64,000 nucleotides of DNA from positions 868,001-932,000 of the forward strand of contig JAACJM010000007.1 in assembly GCA_013368315.1 (NCBI GenBank), written 5' to 3'. The notes beneath the pieces were generated by a model. The model was not told the DNA's origin. It was given only the letters and a program-made list of their open reading frames with translations, and ran no database searches. Both the position numbers and the translations under genes were made by a program. This DNA comes from Tetrapyrgos nigripes. Lineage: Eukaryota; Basidiomycota; Agaricomycetes; Agaricales; Campanellaceae. Of this stretch, positions 20,890-33,070 are shown one piece after another; within the stretch, counting starts at the first letter, position 1; every line of letters starts with the position of its first letter.

Positions 20890-22092
20890 ATGGATAACTC
20901 TGCTAGTGTTCATCCTTCAAAACATGTTCAAGCTTCAAAACCCGTTGGGATTGTTTCTGTAACTTATTCATCTGATGATAGAGTGAGAACATGGGATGTT
21001 TCTACTGGACAGCAGATTGGAAAGTCATTAAGGGGACATGAAAAAATCAGTTTAATAGCATATTCATCAGATGGAAAGCATTTGATACCAGCCTCCAATG
21101 ATGCTACAATTAGGATATGGAAAGTTTCAACAGGCAACCAGGTGAAATCTATTTCAATAAGAGGTGTCGAGTCAATATTCTCTGCTGGTTCATCAAGAAA
21201 TCCTATTGCTCTTTCTCCAGATCAGAAATATATAGCAGCTGGAGACAATCAAAAGGTAGTGATTTATGATGCCAACACTGGGAAGCAAATTAAAGTAATA
21301 ATTGGTCATACTCACCAAGTTTCCTTTGTGGTGTATTCTCCTGATGGAAAACATATAGTCTCTGCATCTGAAGATTTAAAATTAAGAATATGGGATGCAA
21401 CAACTGGACAACCAATTGCCAAACCACTGGAAGGTCACCAGGCAATCATTACATCAGTAGCATACTCACTCAATGGCAAATACATTGCCTCAGCTTCCTG
21501 GGACAGCATTAGAACATGGGATAGTCAAACTGGACAAGAGCTTGGATGGCTTGCCAATCAAAGTCATGTACTCTCATTGGCATATTCTCCTGATGGAAAA
21601 CATTTAGCTCTTGGAGCTACTGACAGCATAGTGAGGATATTGCATGTCCCAACCAAAAAATATCACTTAAGGCTAGATGGACACACTGATGCTGTTACCT
21701 CAGTAGCTTACTCTCCTAATTTAGCAACAACCTCAGAAGATGGATCAGTAAGAATATGGAGGATGAAAAAACAGACACAGCAGCCATGCAATTACTGTAT
21801 ATTTTTCACTTCTGGTGAACATGCAATTCATGATTTGCCACTTACTGATGGAACTTCCAAATCATCTAAGATGAAATGTGCTTATCTTGATCAAGATTCT
21901 GGCTGGCTCTGTGCTTCTAACGATCACAGACTGATTTTATGGATTCACCCTAGCTTACAGCAAGCCTCTCAAGATAAAAGCCAAGTCCTTACAATTCCAC
22001 CAGATGCTGAAAATCACTTAGTTGAACTTGATTGGAACAATTTTGCTTATGGTACTTCTTGGACTGAGGGTTGGCTTAATCATGAACAGTGA
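20890..22092 (+). CDS. WD40-repeat protein, intronless
   Basis: A single uninterrupted frame encodes about 400 residues (a start at 20809 is also possible). At least six WD40 units are visible, with endings such as VRTWDVSTGQ, IRIWKVSTG, LRIWDATTGQ, IRTWDSQTGQ and VRIWRMKK, and starts such as VAYSPDGKH. WD40 propellers are protein-binding platforms. Units of this kind form the C-terminal part of fungal NACHT-WD40 (STAND) proteins, but no NACHT domain is found upstream, so this may be a detached propeller. The lack of introns contrasts with the SDR and ALDH genes. The partner is unknown. Confidence 0.8.
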   Translation: MDNSASVHPSKHVQASKPVGIVSVTYSSDDRVRTWDVSTGQQIGKSLRGHEKISLIAYSSDGKHLIPASNDATIRIWKVSTGNQVKSISIRGVESIFSAGSSRNPIALSPDQKYIAAGDNQKVVIYDANTGKQIKVIIGHTHQVSFVVYSPDGKHIVSASEDLKLRIWDATTGQPIAKPLEGHQAIITSVAYSLNGKYIASASWDSIRTWDSQTGQELGWLANQSHVLSLAYSPDGKHLALGATDSIVRILHVPTKKYHLRLDGHTDAVTSVAYSPNLATTSEDGSVRIWRMKKQTQQPCNYCIFFTSGEHAIHDLPLTDGTSKSSKMKCAYLDQDSGWLCASNDHRLILWIHPSLQQASQDKSQVLTIPPDAENHLVELDWNNFAYGTSWTEGWLNHEQ

Positions 22093-22278
22093 TAGTATAT
22101 ATATTTATTCTGTCATTTTCAACAAACTTGTGTGAACAGTCTTGATACTTTATGTCTACCAATTTTTATTTATTGTTCTCCCTTTCTTCTGAATTCTCTT
22201 CAGTTTGATTGTGCAAAGATTTCGCTTACATACTTACCTTTGTGATACATTGTGAACCAGTAAAAAGATAGCACATTA

Positions 22279-22512
22279 GAGCCTTTCTGCTACAATATAT
22301 ATCAAGATCCTTCATAAAAATAAGTACGGAATTAATGAAATGTGAAAGCAGAGTTAGTGAAAAATGAGAGCAAAACGAACGATTTTAGTCGATGTACTGC
22401 GTCTTAGAGTTGTTCTCTAAATATATTCCCAATATATTCCTAGCGGGTCTCCAAAAATTTGAATGGTTTGCTACTAAATAAAAGGCTAATATATATCGTA
22501 GCAGAAAGGCGC
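22279..22512. mobile_element. Mariner-like MITE (234 bp, TA target duplication)
   Basis: The ends are inverted repeats: GAGCCTTTCTGCTACAATAT at the left and the complement of GCGCCTTTCTGCTACGATAT at the right. TA flanks both sides (22277-22278 and 22513-22514). There is no coding frame. TA duplication with short TIRs is typical of Tc1/mariner-derived MITEs. Confidence 0.8.
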
Positions 22513-22864
22513 TATTGAACATACAATTATTTCTTTCCTTGATGCGTAGTCTACATCAATGGAAATATCTCCTTTGTAATAGTGTTTTGATGTATAGGTA
22601 GTATCAAAAATAAAATAATTTATTTAAGTATTCGAGGCTCCATGACTTCTAGAAACAAAACCGAGTAAGTACCTGAAAGCCTGTAAGTATAGTATATTAT
22701 TAAAGTAGCAAGATACATGGTACGCAGAGAACTTGAAATTAGAAATACATAACAAGAATACTTACACATACTTGTACACTGACTCCAGAGCACCTGTGGA
22801 GACAGATCACTATGTTACCATTCATCCATGTTGATATCATTGACAAGTTAATACTTGGATGCTG

Positions 22865-23264
22865 TAATGAAGCAGCAACTATTTAGTGTAGGGTGACCAG
22901 TCAATAGAGCTCACCAAGTAGAGTGCTGAGTAGAAAGCTAGTAGAGCTTAGATGCGAGTTGCTTGAAGAGCAGATAGAACTAGATATTGTTCTGTAGTAA
23001 CTACAACTTTACAGAGAGCTTTTATACTAGATAAAGAGCATATAATTACTAATATCTACATCATCCATGGACATACTTAGAGACTAAGAGGATATTGCCA
23101 TTGGCCATATTGCTATCTACAGAGATATCACTACATAGTAAGAGATAAGAGTAATGTCTGGAGAATGTCCTGGAGGACTAGCCATACTTATAACTACATA
23201 GAAGTTTCATAATAACTCCATATAGAATCATAGTTACTATACATGGAAGGTCTATATTTCAACA
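22865..23264 (+). repeat. Dispersed repeat, copy 2 (uninterrupted)
   Basis: Complete counterpart of the repeat at 465-500 plus 1319-1686, without the LTR. It ends at TTTCAACA inside the first codons of the kinase relic frame. Confidence 0.85.
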
Positions 23265-24070
23265 TGCCAAAGTGGTACATGAGTTACCTGGCTGTAGACA
23301 TACCACTGTCACTCTACGAAATTTTGGGTGAGCCTGATATAGACGACATTGATATCCCCAGATTTGGTCCAAACGATGAACCCTCGAGCTCAGGTTTGCA
23401 CATTGTCACCCAGATGGAGGGAGTCTCCCGCTTGAATGGCATTTTTTCCCAGTATCTTGAAGAAGACATTACATATATTGATTGATTTTAGTCAGTCATT
23501 CCTTGTCAAGCCTGAGCACCCTGACTCTGAGCCTGACAAGAACCACGCATCCAGATTCAGTATCCCACTGCACTACCACGCTCCCGAAGGAATTCTTGAT
23601 TCTGAGGAAACGACTCGGAGCGCTAGCTTTGCCTCAGGCATCTATGCATTGGGTTGCCTTCTTTTTTACATCCGAATGGAGGCACCGTTTGATGTGTTTT
23701 TCTACAACTTGGATTTCATTCTCAAATAAATGGTTGAAACTCTGGAAGAATTACCGGATCCTTGCTGGAATCAATGGAATCCAGCAGGTGGAAAGAAGAT
23801 ATGGTTCGATGACGAAACTGGTGAACCTCAGTCTCAGGAAGAACAGGAATTGGATGGGAACAGAATTACTGCAAAGGACAACTCTGCTTGAGCAGTTAAG
23901 GAATGTTTGGATGAGCCACCTCTTCAGAAGAAAGATGAAGGACAGATGATTGAGAAGATGGAATGATGATGGAGGATAGGAAGATTGAGTTTTTCAGGGA
24001 TTTGTTGAAGATCATGCTAAGGTATCAGCTGGAGGTGTTTTCGTATGGCACTGGAGATCGGGCTTAGCAT
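23243..24070 (+). pseudogene. Protein kinase C-lobe relic
   Basis: Blocks in successive frames read DITYIDFSQSFLV (DFG-like position), YHAPEGIL (APE motif) and SGIYALGCLLFYI (subdomain IX), then PDPCWNQWNP and KKIWFDDETGEP. This is the order of a fungal kinase C-lobe of the SRPK-like kind. The N-lobe with the glycine loop and catalytic Lys is absent, at least two frame changes are needed, and a stop follows KDNSA. It is a fragment fused to the end of the dispersed repeat. Confidence 0.65.
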
Positions 24071-24394
24071 GATAAGTACTTGCAGAATTTGTGTTGTTGA
24101 TTAGTGCCATCTTTGGTTTCGTTTCCATCATGGAAACAGCTGCATCAGGAAAACCATCCAGAGATAATGGACTCATAATTATTCACTAATTCTGGTAATC
24201 TGGTCTGTCAGATAATTACTCTGTAATTAGCAGAACTATAGTGAACTTATCTTGTTGGGAAACCTCGAGTCAGACCATATCTATACATTAGGATAATTAG
24301 ACAATCGATAGTTAGATCACGAATCCCCAAGTTGACATTACTTGGACATTACTTTTTCCATACTGTATATACTATATGTGTACGTCTATGTGTG

Positions 24395-27300
24395 CTAAGC
24401 TAATCTACAGTATGTATGTATATCTCGAAATGGGTTCAGATAGAAAATAGGACATTGATCTAGAACCTGCTCACAAGTCCACTCACTTGGAACTGCTCCA
24501 CCCCACTTTGGAAACAAATGTACACTCTGCTTGACTGTTTGCAATGGAACTACAGATGCACTTGGAGTACTGTCCCTAGCCATCTCTGGTTTCACTCGAT
24601 ACAACCCTGATGATGCATCTGGGTGGGTAAATTTAGAGAACCACTCGACGTAAGCTAGATGTGAAGGAGGCTTGACACCGCAAGGAAATAGCTTGTCCCA
24701 AGTATGTTTGGGAATCGAGAATATGACCCTGACATGGCCAACTCATAATCCTAAATGTACCAAGAATATGAATGTATCATTAGTTTAGCAGAATTACAAG
24801 TACTCACCATCTAGGTAGCCTTTGTTAGGATCATTATCCTTCTGTTGAATGAGTGCAGTGTTGAATTGCATGCTCTGGGATACCCAATTCTGGGCATTCA
24901 TTTTACGCAGTTGGGCCTTGAGTACATCAAGAGTCATGTTGCCATATAATTCGGGATTTACAAACTTCACCTTGCTCCAGACGGGTACGCTTGTGAATGG
25001 AAGTGAAATGAACTGTCCCATCTCCTCAACCTCTTGCACCATCTGACCGGCACCTCTCCATTGGGCAATGAACCTCATTAAAGCAGGATAAAACTTGGTT
25101 GCACCATAACCTCGCAGAGTCAAATCTTGAAGTTTTGAAAGAGTAACAGATTTCACAGTGGGAAACTTCGTGATGGTTTGCTCACAAGGGCATAGAAGGT
25201 CAGATACAAGCCTCGGAGCTCCAGGGAAATCAAATTGTTCTCCTGTAGTGGTACTTGAGGCTGGTGTGGTGTTAGGAATGGAAGGTTGTGTGAGCCTCCA
25301 GGCAATGTAATTTTTGTGATGGATAATCGTTCCAACCATTTTGTCATCTGCACATACTTGTCCTTGTGATTGGAAGCATGATATGCATCCTTTGCAAAGT
25401 CTATGTGAAGCTGTTCTGTGGTTTCAGTGTTATAATCGTCCGTTGTCCCGAAGTATTTGATGGCGCGCGTGTAATGGCATAGGAAATGGATTTTTGGGAA
25501 ATTGAAATGCTCTTGCATGCCAAGGTCCAGGAAGATAGATTTGTTCTCATGGAAATTGTTCAATGTTGCTTCAAGGGTAGAAAGAGAGTCATCCATATGT
25601 ATTGGATAACAGGCGAGGTAGAGGAAGTCCAGGAGTGAACGAGTAGCAGTGAGTAATGAGCGGCTTTGTTGAGGGGTCAAAGACAGTGTGTCAATGATAA
25701 GCCTGAGAAGCAGAGCACATATCTGCTTATGCTCAGCACCAGTGATGCCCTTATGGAAGTTTCTGATCCCATGGTTGAGTGGCAAACAACGAACCCGTGC
25801 ATCAAATTCATCATCTCCACAAACTGTGGTGAGCCAACCAATGAGATGCTTCATCACTCCTTGGTAGAGCTGATGAAGAATATCAGGTGTAATGGAACGG
25901 AAGATGTCGGTATATGGAAGATCCTCCCAAAATGGATGCTGGACAGGTTTGACACAGGCCTCCCCACAATTTTGCCGCCATTCATCTGACCCAATCTCCT
26001 GTGTCACTGCGTCCTTTGCTTTCCAGAAATCACGGTAAGGAGCGGGGCATGGATACTCTCCCAGCTGATTTTTGGAGCATTGGCATGATGCACAGTCACC
26101 GGTATATGTACAAATGACCAGTGCCTGCTCCAGGTAATCACCAACATAAGCTGCGAGAATGGGATGACATCACCACTTTACACCATCACTGCTCTGCATA
26201 GCAACTCCATGTTTTCCAGCCTCCTTCAGGGGTGAAACCATGACCTTCATGGATGCATGAAATAAGTTGGCTAGTATACAACAATGGGACGATTTATTCT
26301 TGATATGGTCAAGTTTTGTTGTCGGAAGATATCCAAGAATCTGACCCTGCTGAGAAGGCTTCCGATGAATTTCCTTGGGTAGATTGCTGATAGTGAGATA
26401 AACAGGGTATGCTGTCTTGTTTCGAAACAATGTGGAAAGAATGACTGGCACCACTATAGCTCCAGGTTTCTCTTTCTCAAGGTCTTTCTGTGATAATTTT
26501 TAAAAAATGTACAAATTAGTATATCTTACTCTAATGTACATCCATTGGAAAATAGCTTGAATATGTACCTGAGTACTCCACCACCATCTACCTGTATACA
26601 TGTCATGATACAGGCCACATGTCCTATCCACATTGGAATAATGGTGCTCAGGAACAACACATAGATATTGTGCGTGCTCCAGTGATCCGTATAGGGCCTG
26701 GATACACTTGAGGATATCATGCTTGTAAAGGGCAAATGATTCTCCACCAATTAGGACTTCTGTCTGTGTAAAAAATGGTCTCTGAATAGGTATCTCCTTG
26801 TTGATGACTTTGTTGAGGTCTTCACTGTTACGGTATGATAGCCCTAGAGCATCTTGCACCTGAAACAATAAATGTGAGGGACACACTACTGATAAAATAT
26901 ACATCACTTACTCCTTCAATACTAAGAAGATCTGAGAATGCTGTAGACCCACTTCCCCGCATTTTTGCCCAATGAGCAACTTCCCAGTCCATGCAGGATG
27001 CAAACGGCACCCACATATTCTCGTCACTACCTGGAATATTAGATTGATATTGCCAAAAACCATCAGTGGAGTCATACATGAGCTGGATTGGGTTGGAATC
27101 AGGTAGAGGAGCACCAGCTCGACCTCCAAATTCCTCTATATATATTTTGTCACAATGAGCTGGTAGAGTGCGCAATGGAGATGGTTTGGGCTGAGATAGA
27201 GGGGAGTCATCATCAACATCCATGGCATTGACAACAGTGGCATGTGGTCTTGGTGGTTCATGAATTGGCTCATGCTCGGGAGCTTCAGCTCCATCTTCCT

Positions 27301-27646
27301 CACCATCTTCGTCAGCCTCTGCACCCCCAACCCCTTCATCCTGATCACTGTCTGGATCCCCTTCAAATCCAGGGAAGTCACTGCTAGTGTAGTTGGTGCC
27401 ATAGAAGTCACCCTGAAATGTGACGAGTGCAGGCTCTGCAGCTGTTGCTTCAGGTACTGGTGGAGATTGAGATTGGCGCTGCCTCTCAGGCTCATCACGG
27501 TGTGGAGCAAAGCGACTGAGGCGAAGTTGTTGAGCACGAACCTCCCCAGCCTTTCTGCAGTCTTCATTTGAGCTTTTGAGGAAGTGCTGTACCAGATGAC
27601 CACTGTGATTCCAGCTTTCACAGCAGTTTGGACAAGAATAGGACAT
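24395..27646 (-). pseudogene. Plavaka-like transposase, degraded
   Basis: The N-terminus has a zinc-finger-like block (CPNCCESWNHSGHLVQHF), then a long acidic linker. Conserved transposase blocks follow: EHHYSNVDRTCGLYHDMYTG, LFRNKTAYPVYLTI and LANLFHASM. Further on come TPDILHQLYQGVMKHLIGWL, LRGYGATKF, VHLFPKWG and a C-terminal NPFRD block. Introns at 26873-26920 and about 26485-26572 look normal. Two defects mark it as inactive: an in-frame TGA at about 26175 (W-stop-CHPIL), and a frameshift near 25310 between MTKWLERL and HHKNYIAWRL. A short in-frame deletion before LFRNKT is also likely. The family name follows from remembered Agaricomycete transposases. Confidence 0.75.
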
Positions 27647-30209
27647 TATCAATGAGTTGAGGGTGAGGGATGGAAAAAAGGTGACAAAAACATGTTTTTA
27701 TAGATGAGATTATGGATGAGATTACTGATAATTAATATAATTGAACAAAAGGTGAAGTAAATTAGTCTTAGGGATATAAAACTGACCAAATTTTACTGCA
27801 ACAAGGCATTCCTTCCTTTCTTCCTTCCTTCCTTTTGTTTACAGTATCACTCTTGTTATCACATCTCTATAATGTCCACATCATGGGGCATTCGTGCTAG
27901 TAATCACCTCAAGCAGGACAGTATGTCCCAAGCTGCTACTGCTCAATCTGTGGCAAAGCCAAAGTGCAAGAATACATCAGGAGGCGAGTATCATTATGAG
28001 TTCTGTATACCACCACTCACCAAATTGCTGATGCAGGTGAAGCTCCTCCAGAGTGCCATCTACAGTCAATGCCACTGCTTCCAAGTCAAATAAAGTGAGC
28101 AGCAAGCCTGCAGCAAAAGTCAAAGCCAAATCTATTAGTCAACAGGGCACGAGTCACCTTATACTTAGCTTTTCTTTTTTTGAGGGACTGATATTTACTT
28201 TGCAGAAAGCTATGCTCCAGCCTCTATCAGTGAAGATGAGGTTGAAGTCAAGTCTGAAGAAGAGATAGGTAAGCATTTGAGTGCCACAATTGGCTTGTTT
28301 TATATTCATTACTGACCTTTCTCTCACAGTTGTTGTCAAGCACAAAGGCAAGGCCAAGGCTTCAAAAATAGTTCCCGAGTCATTCGATGAGCACAGTAGT
28401 TCAGATGTAAATGAGGACAAATCACAGTCTGAGGAAGAACCTAGTGATGACAATGATGTGACTTGCCTTTTTGAAAAAGAAGTACGTCTTGATAAAGCTC
28501 ACTTGTCACTTGTGCTAGGCTCCCACTATTGTTGAAGATGTTTCTTCAGGGCACAGTATGCGTTGAAGTCATTTGTTTGTTTGGCTTGTCTGACATGTGA
28601 CTCTGCCAGCTCATCAGTGCCATTCCTCCAGCCGTAGTGCATCCTCTGCCTTTACCAGTGACCTCCCCCTTGAGACAGACTCCTTCGATGCTGACAATGA
28701 AGATTCCACTTCTATGGCTCAGCATAGCGACCTGGAGAATGATTGGGACATGGCTGATGTACAACCGGCACCGCAGCCAGCCAAGGTACTTCCTGAACAC
28801 CATCTCATGGCTTGTATAAACTGATTCATTCTTGAAGAAGAGACGTGCCCCCAGCTCTGAAAAGCGAAAAAATAGGTTACAGGCAGAGGTATGTCATAGA
28901 TCATCTTCTTTTGCTAACCTATATTCACTCCCTATAATGCCTTCAGCTTCCTCAGGTCGTCGATGTGGTACCTGCAGCCTCTGCTCCATCAAGCTTCAAC
29001 ACAACACTTTCTCCTCTTTCTGCTGCTGTCATAAATGGGATTCTCACAGCTGGGACTACTCCTAGGGTGTACCTTCTGCACACAGAGATCACTACAGTCT
29101 TGAAAGGGCACACAGCCCAGCTATCTTCTCTTAGCTCTCAGACAAAGGTTGTCTGTCCCTTCATTGGTATCACCATCAAAGAGGGTAAGCTTATGATGTT
29201 GACTAATGCCACCTACTGTCCGGTCAATGAAGAAATCAAGAACATTTCAGTCACTTCCCTTTTTGTTGCTGCAGACAAGTTGAAGCTGACAAGTCCCAGG
29301 GACATTTGTGACCACTTGGAGCACGATGATGAGAACACCTTTAGCAGACCTCTGGCTTACTATGTGTGTATCTTATCATTTCTTTTTGGTATACTTACTT
29401 GTGACTGATTTTTCTAAAACAGTGTGGCCAGATTGGCCTCAAAAGAAAAGACTTGAAGCATACCCAGATTGCCACTGTGTTGGCTGCATATAGCTTCCAA
29501 CACAATGCCATTTCTCGTTCCCAGGCACAGAACATGGTCATCACCTATACATATCATTACGCTGAGCTGCCTGTTGGTCTTCTTTTTATTAACTCTTTAT
29601 GGTTTTTCCATCAACTGATGCACGTTCCAGTCAGGTGCATATGATCCTTCCAGGCCTTTTGAGCATCCAGCTCTTGCCAAGTACATCAGTGCCATGTTCT
29701 TTGGGACTCACGCCTATGCCAGCATGTTTTCAGGTCTTCTTCTGCAACCAGACCCAAGGAGCTAGAGCTGCCAAAGGCTTTGGTTGCTATTAGTGTCGCA
29801 GCTGTAAGAGTGTTTCGTTGTTCTCTTCTTTGAGTTTTTCTCTGACCTCCTTTACACCAGCTTCACTCAATCCTCTCTGACTTCACCCGTCAGTGTAATG
29901 AGAACTTTCCATCAAGAGAGCTGGGTGGTGTCTGGAAGTTGGCGTTGGCTATTCTCGACAACATCAAGAAAGTCAATAGGGTCCGATACCACACGCTAAT
30001 GCATCAGCTCTATCTCGATACTTTGTGAGTGTCATTCCATACTTTTATCTATCACATTTCCATTTACTATGTCATTATGTAGTGGTAGTCTTCCATCAAC
30101 TGGCAATTCCTTAAGCAAGGACCAGATATTTAACACTGTTGACTGGGCAGCTTTTGCTGATGTTCCCGCTGCTGACGCTCATACTGATAAGTCAGGTTTA
30201 GTCATTACT

Positions 30210-32090
30210 AAAGACTGGCACGAGTCCGAGTCTTAAATGAGTACCTGCAGGTTGATCCGTTGATTTACCCGCAGGTCATGGGAACTGCAGGTCCAGGTAC
30301 CTGTTTCCCACGGGTCACTGACAGGTTGCGGGTCAGGACTTTGGGTGCTACAGGTACTTGTGCAGGTACCCTGCACAAGTACCTGTCCTAACTAAGTACT
30401 GGGGTAAAGTGCCATCGCTTCGCGTGGCAAGCTACGAGGCCCTCAGATCGGGGGAGGAAGCAAGGAGGAAGACAAGGAGCACCCTGATGCTGCCTACGCT
30501 GCCTTGGTTATGCATTTGTCCGAGGAAGCCGTGAACGACGTCATGATGGTCTCGACCATGATTCCACATGAGCGCTTGCCGAGCGCCAACGAATAGGGGT
30601 GGGAGTTTGAACCCGTGGAAAAGTTTTCGAGGTCAACCTAAGTTAACTCAGCCTAAAGGCCTCGTAACAAGATGACTCTATTATTATTTGAATATAAATT
30701 ATATTATTCAGGAAGTACATACACCAATCTATGTATGACTACGGGTACACCTTACTGTTGAAAGTGAAGGTGTAAGTGTAGATGATGTTCGCTCAAAAAG
30801 TCCATAGCTCACCCGGACATGCTCGGATCGCTTTGAAAATGCCAACATCAATTTGGACATAAAGTTCACGTCAGAAACAGGCCCCACGCAAGTTCTAGCT
30901 ATCCGCAATGCTAAAATGCGAATGGGCTTTGATGAACTTGGCTCTTTTTTGTTCAAAAAGTCTGTAGTTCGCCCGGACGTGATCATATCGCTTCGGAAAC
31001 GCCACCAATCGATTCGGACATAAAATTCACGTCAGAAACAGGCCCCACGCAAGTTCTAGCTATCCGCAATGCTAAAATGCGAATGGGCTTTGATGAACTT
31101 GACTCTCTTTTGTTCAAAACTCTGTAGTTCCCCCGGATGTGATTATATCGCTTCGGAGACGCCACCAATCTATTCTGACGTGAAATCCACGTCAGAAACC
31201 GGCCCCACGCCAGTCCTAGGTATCCGAAATGCTAAAATGCGAATGGGCTTTGATGAACTTGACTCTTTCTTGCTCAAAAAGTCTGTATTTCGCCCAGATG
31301 TGATCAGATCGCTTCGAAAACGCTACCAATCAATTTGAACGTAGAATACACGTCGGAAACTACCCCCACGCCAGTCCTAGCCATGCAAAATGCACTGACG
31401 CGTCCGTATTGTTTGCCTACAGCCTGTGTCCAAGGCTTTAGGTAAACACAGCGTGACTTCGTTTAATCGTGGTTAAATTATTTATTTAATATAGTCTAAT
31501 TGCGAGTACTTCTCAGAGTCTCGCATTCCTCATTTTCACCGTTCCATCTTCTACTCAGGTAGTTCCTTCCTGTCCCAGTAATACCCATCTCATCTACATC
31601 TTGTAGCTCCTCTGGTTTGCACATCAACACAGTTTCACCGTCGAGATCAAGCCTTCCTTACCAACGGTTTGTGATCTAGTCAAACGCTAGTGAAACTGTT
31701 GGTCTCCTTTTACCGGAGGAGGTGGTGAAAATGTTTAACAGGTTGAATTCACGCAGAAAGGTAAAGGATTTGGACAGTAGTGAGAATACAGAAGACAGTA
31801 GTAGTGGAGATGATGATGAAGGGTTGTAGTATTATTATATATTATAAACTTTTATTAAACCGTTAACTTGGTGTTTCCTTGGGTTTTCTGGCAGATACCT
31901 GTAGGTATACCTGTGAGTACCTGCAAGGACTCGTTGGATACAAGTAACCTGTGACCTGCAGGTATATGACTTGCAGGTCAGGTACCTGTTTCCCACGGAT
32001 CTCAAACAGGTCGCAGGTCACTATTTTGGTGCATCAGGTACCTGTCTACGGATCACAGGTAAAACCTGACCTGGACTCGTGCCAGTCTTT
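30210..32090. mobile_element. Nested non-autonomous element, 1,881 bp, 10-bp TSD
   Basis: It starts AAAGACTGGCACGAGTCC and ends with the exact complement, GGACTCGTGCCAGTCTTT. Both flanks are AGTCATTACT (30200-30209 and 32091-32100). The subterminal regions at both ends are packed with GGTACCTG, ACCTGCAGGT and AGGTAC motifs, as expected for transposase binding sites. No transposase frame was found. A direct repeat of 9-11 bp suggests a Mutator-like element, but the class is not settled. Confidence 0.85.
30790..31385 (+). repeat. Tandem repeat, about 160 bp x 4, inside the nested element
   Basis: Units begin near 30790, 30951, 31113 and 31272, each with GTTCAAAAAGTCTGTAGTTC or a variant. They continue through CACGTCAGAAAC, GGCCCCACGC and GCTAAAATGCGAATGGGC. 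The fourth unit is incomplete. Confidence 0.85.
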
Positions 32091-32703
32091 AGTCATTACT
32101 CCTGCCACTGCCACTACCACCTCTACTACTGTTGCTCCTTCTACCACCACTTCTTCCTCTACTCAGGCTACTATCACTGCCTCATCTAACTAATCATTAT
32201 TACTCATGTGTTGGTCACTTGTCAGTCTCTCATCTACTTCTATCACTTTCCCACTTCCTCAGCTACCACTATTGCTCCCTCATCCTTTTAATTAATATCC
32301 CTCTCCTCCTGATTTCTCGTATGGTTCAACCCATCATATAAATGATTTCATGTACATACTACTTCAACTAGTCTACTTTCACTAATTATATCTAATGTTC
32401 ACTGTAAACCATTGAGCTTGAGTTGAGATAACTAAGATAATTATGAGAAATGCTTGAGGTGAGCGCATTTCTCAACAGTGAAGTAATTATAATAGTTCTT
32501 GATAATCTTGAATATGTCGCTGGTCTATGATCATAATATATTTGCTGTAGTTGTTCTAATTACCAGTAAGTCAGGGAGTCTATCTAGGGACACTACAGAA
32601 ATAGCATAATTATCCTGTTGCAGTACTTTCTGCGAATTAGTGAAATTTACAGGGTTATCATAACCTTACTAGTTCATTATCTTTGGATGGTTTTCCTGAT
32701 GTG

Positions 32704-33070
32704 GCTGGCTTTGCTAACTTCATACATGGACAACTTGAAACTTCAAGCCACGGCGCTCGTTACTGTGATCCATTTTTGCAGGAGCTAGCAGATGAATAGA
32801 TACCTACGTACACGTCCTGGCAGACTGAGTAAATACTGAACACAGATTCTCTCCGTCTGCTTGCCTGCCCAGACATAAGTACTTACGCGTCGTGGCGGCA
32901 CTGGGCAAGACGTAGTACAAGAGGTTCACATTCCAGAAGTTTTCGGTTATTTTTTTTCCTTCACCGTTCGTAGCAGTTCGTAGCAGGTCGAGATCTTTGT
33001 TTGAAATGTCGATCACGAAGACGCGTCATTATTCAGCTTGGCAGATTCCAGAAGGAGTGAAGAAATTCTG
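32704..33070 (+). repeat. Dispersed repeat family, copy 1
   Basis: Shares CTGATCCATTTTTGCAGG-type sequence, GAGCTAGCAGATGAATAGAT, CAGACATAATAAG-like and CGTGGCGGCAC blocks with 33328-33620 and 34278-34600. No coding content seen. Confidence 0.7.

Larger units (their letters stand above)
27872..32193 (+). pseudogene. Second gene of the transposon, DUF6532-like, split by an insertion
   Basis: An N-terminal Lys/Ser/Glu-rich region (KHKGKAKASKIVPES, SDVNEDKSQSEEE) is followed by VINGILTAGTTPRVYLLHTE and RKDLKHTQIATVLAAYSFQH. Then come PFEHPALAKYISAMFFGTHA and KALVAISVAA-LHSILSDF, a helical pattern like the DUF6532 domain of Agaricomycetes. About ten exons with GT/AG introns can be traced. A frameshift lies near 29745-29765. 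The last exon is cut at 30209 by a 1.88 kb element; removing it rejoins KSGLVIT with PATATTTST and a stop at 32193. The role in transposition is unknown. Confidence 0.55.
24143..32703. mobile_element. Plavaka-type DNA transposon, about 8.5 kb
   Basis: The ends are inverted repeats: CATCAGGAAAACCATCCA, an AGATAATG block and TTCACTAATTC at the left (24143-24195), and the reverse complement at the right (about 32635-32703). Between them lie a transposase gene on the minus strand and a second gene on the plus strand, with a promoter region between (27650-27870). The right boundary is supported because the flanking host repeat (GGCTGG onward at 32704) has another copy at 33328 without the transposon. 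The exact target duplication was not resolved. Confidence 0.7.
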
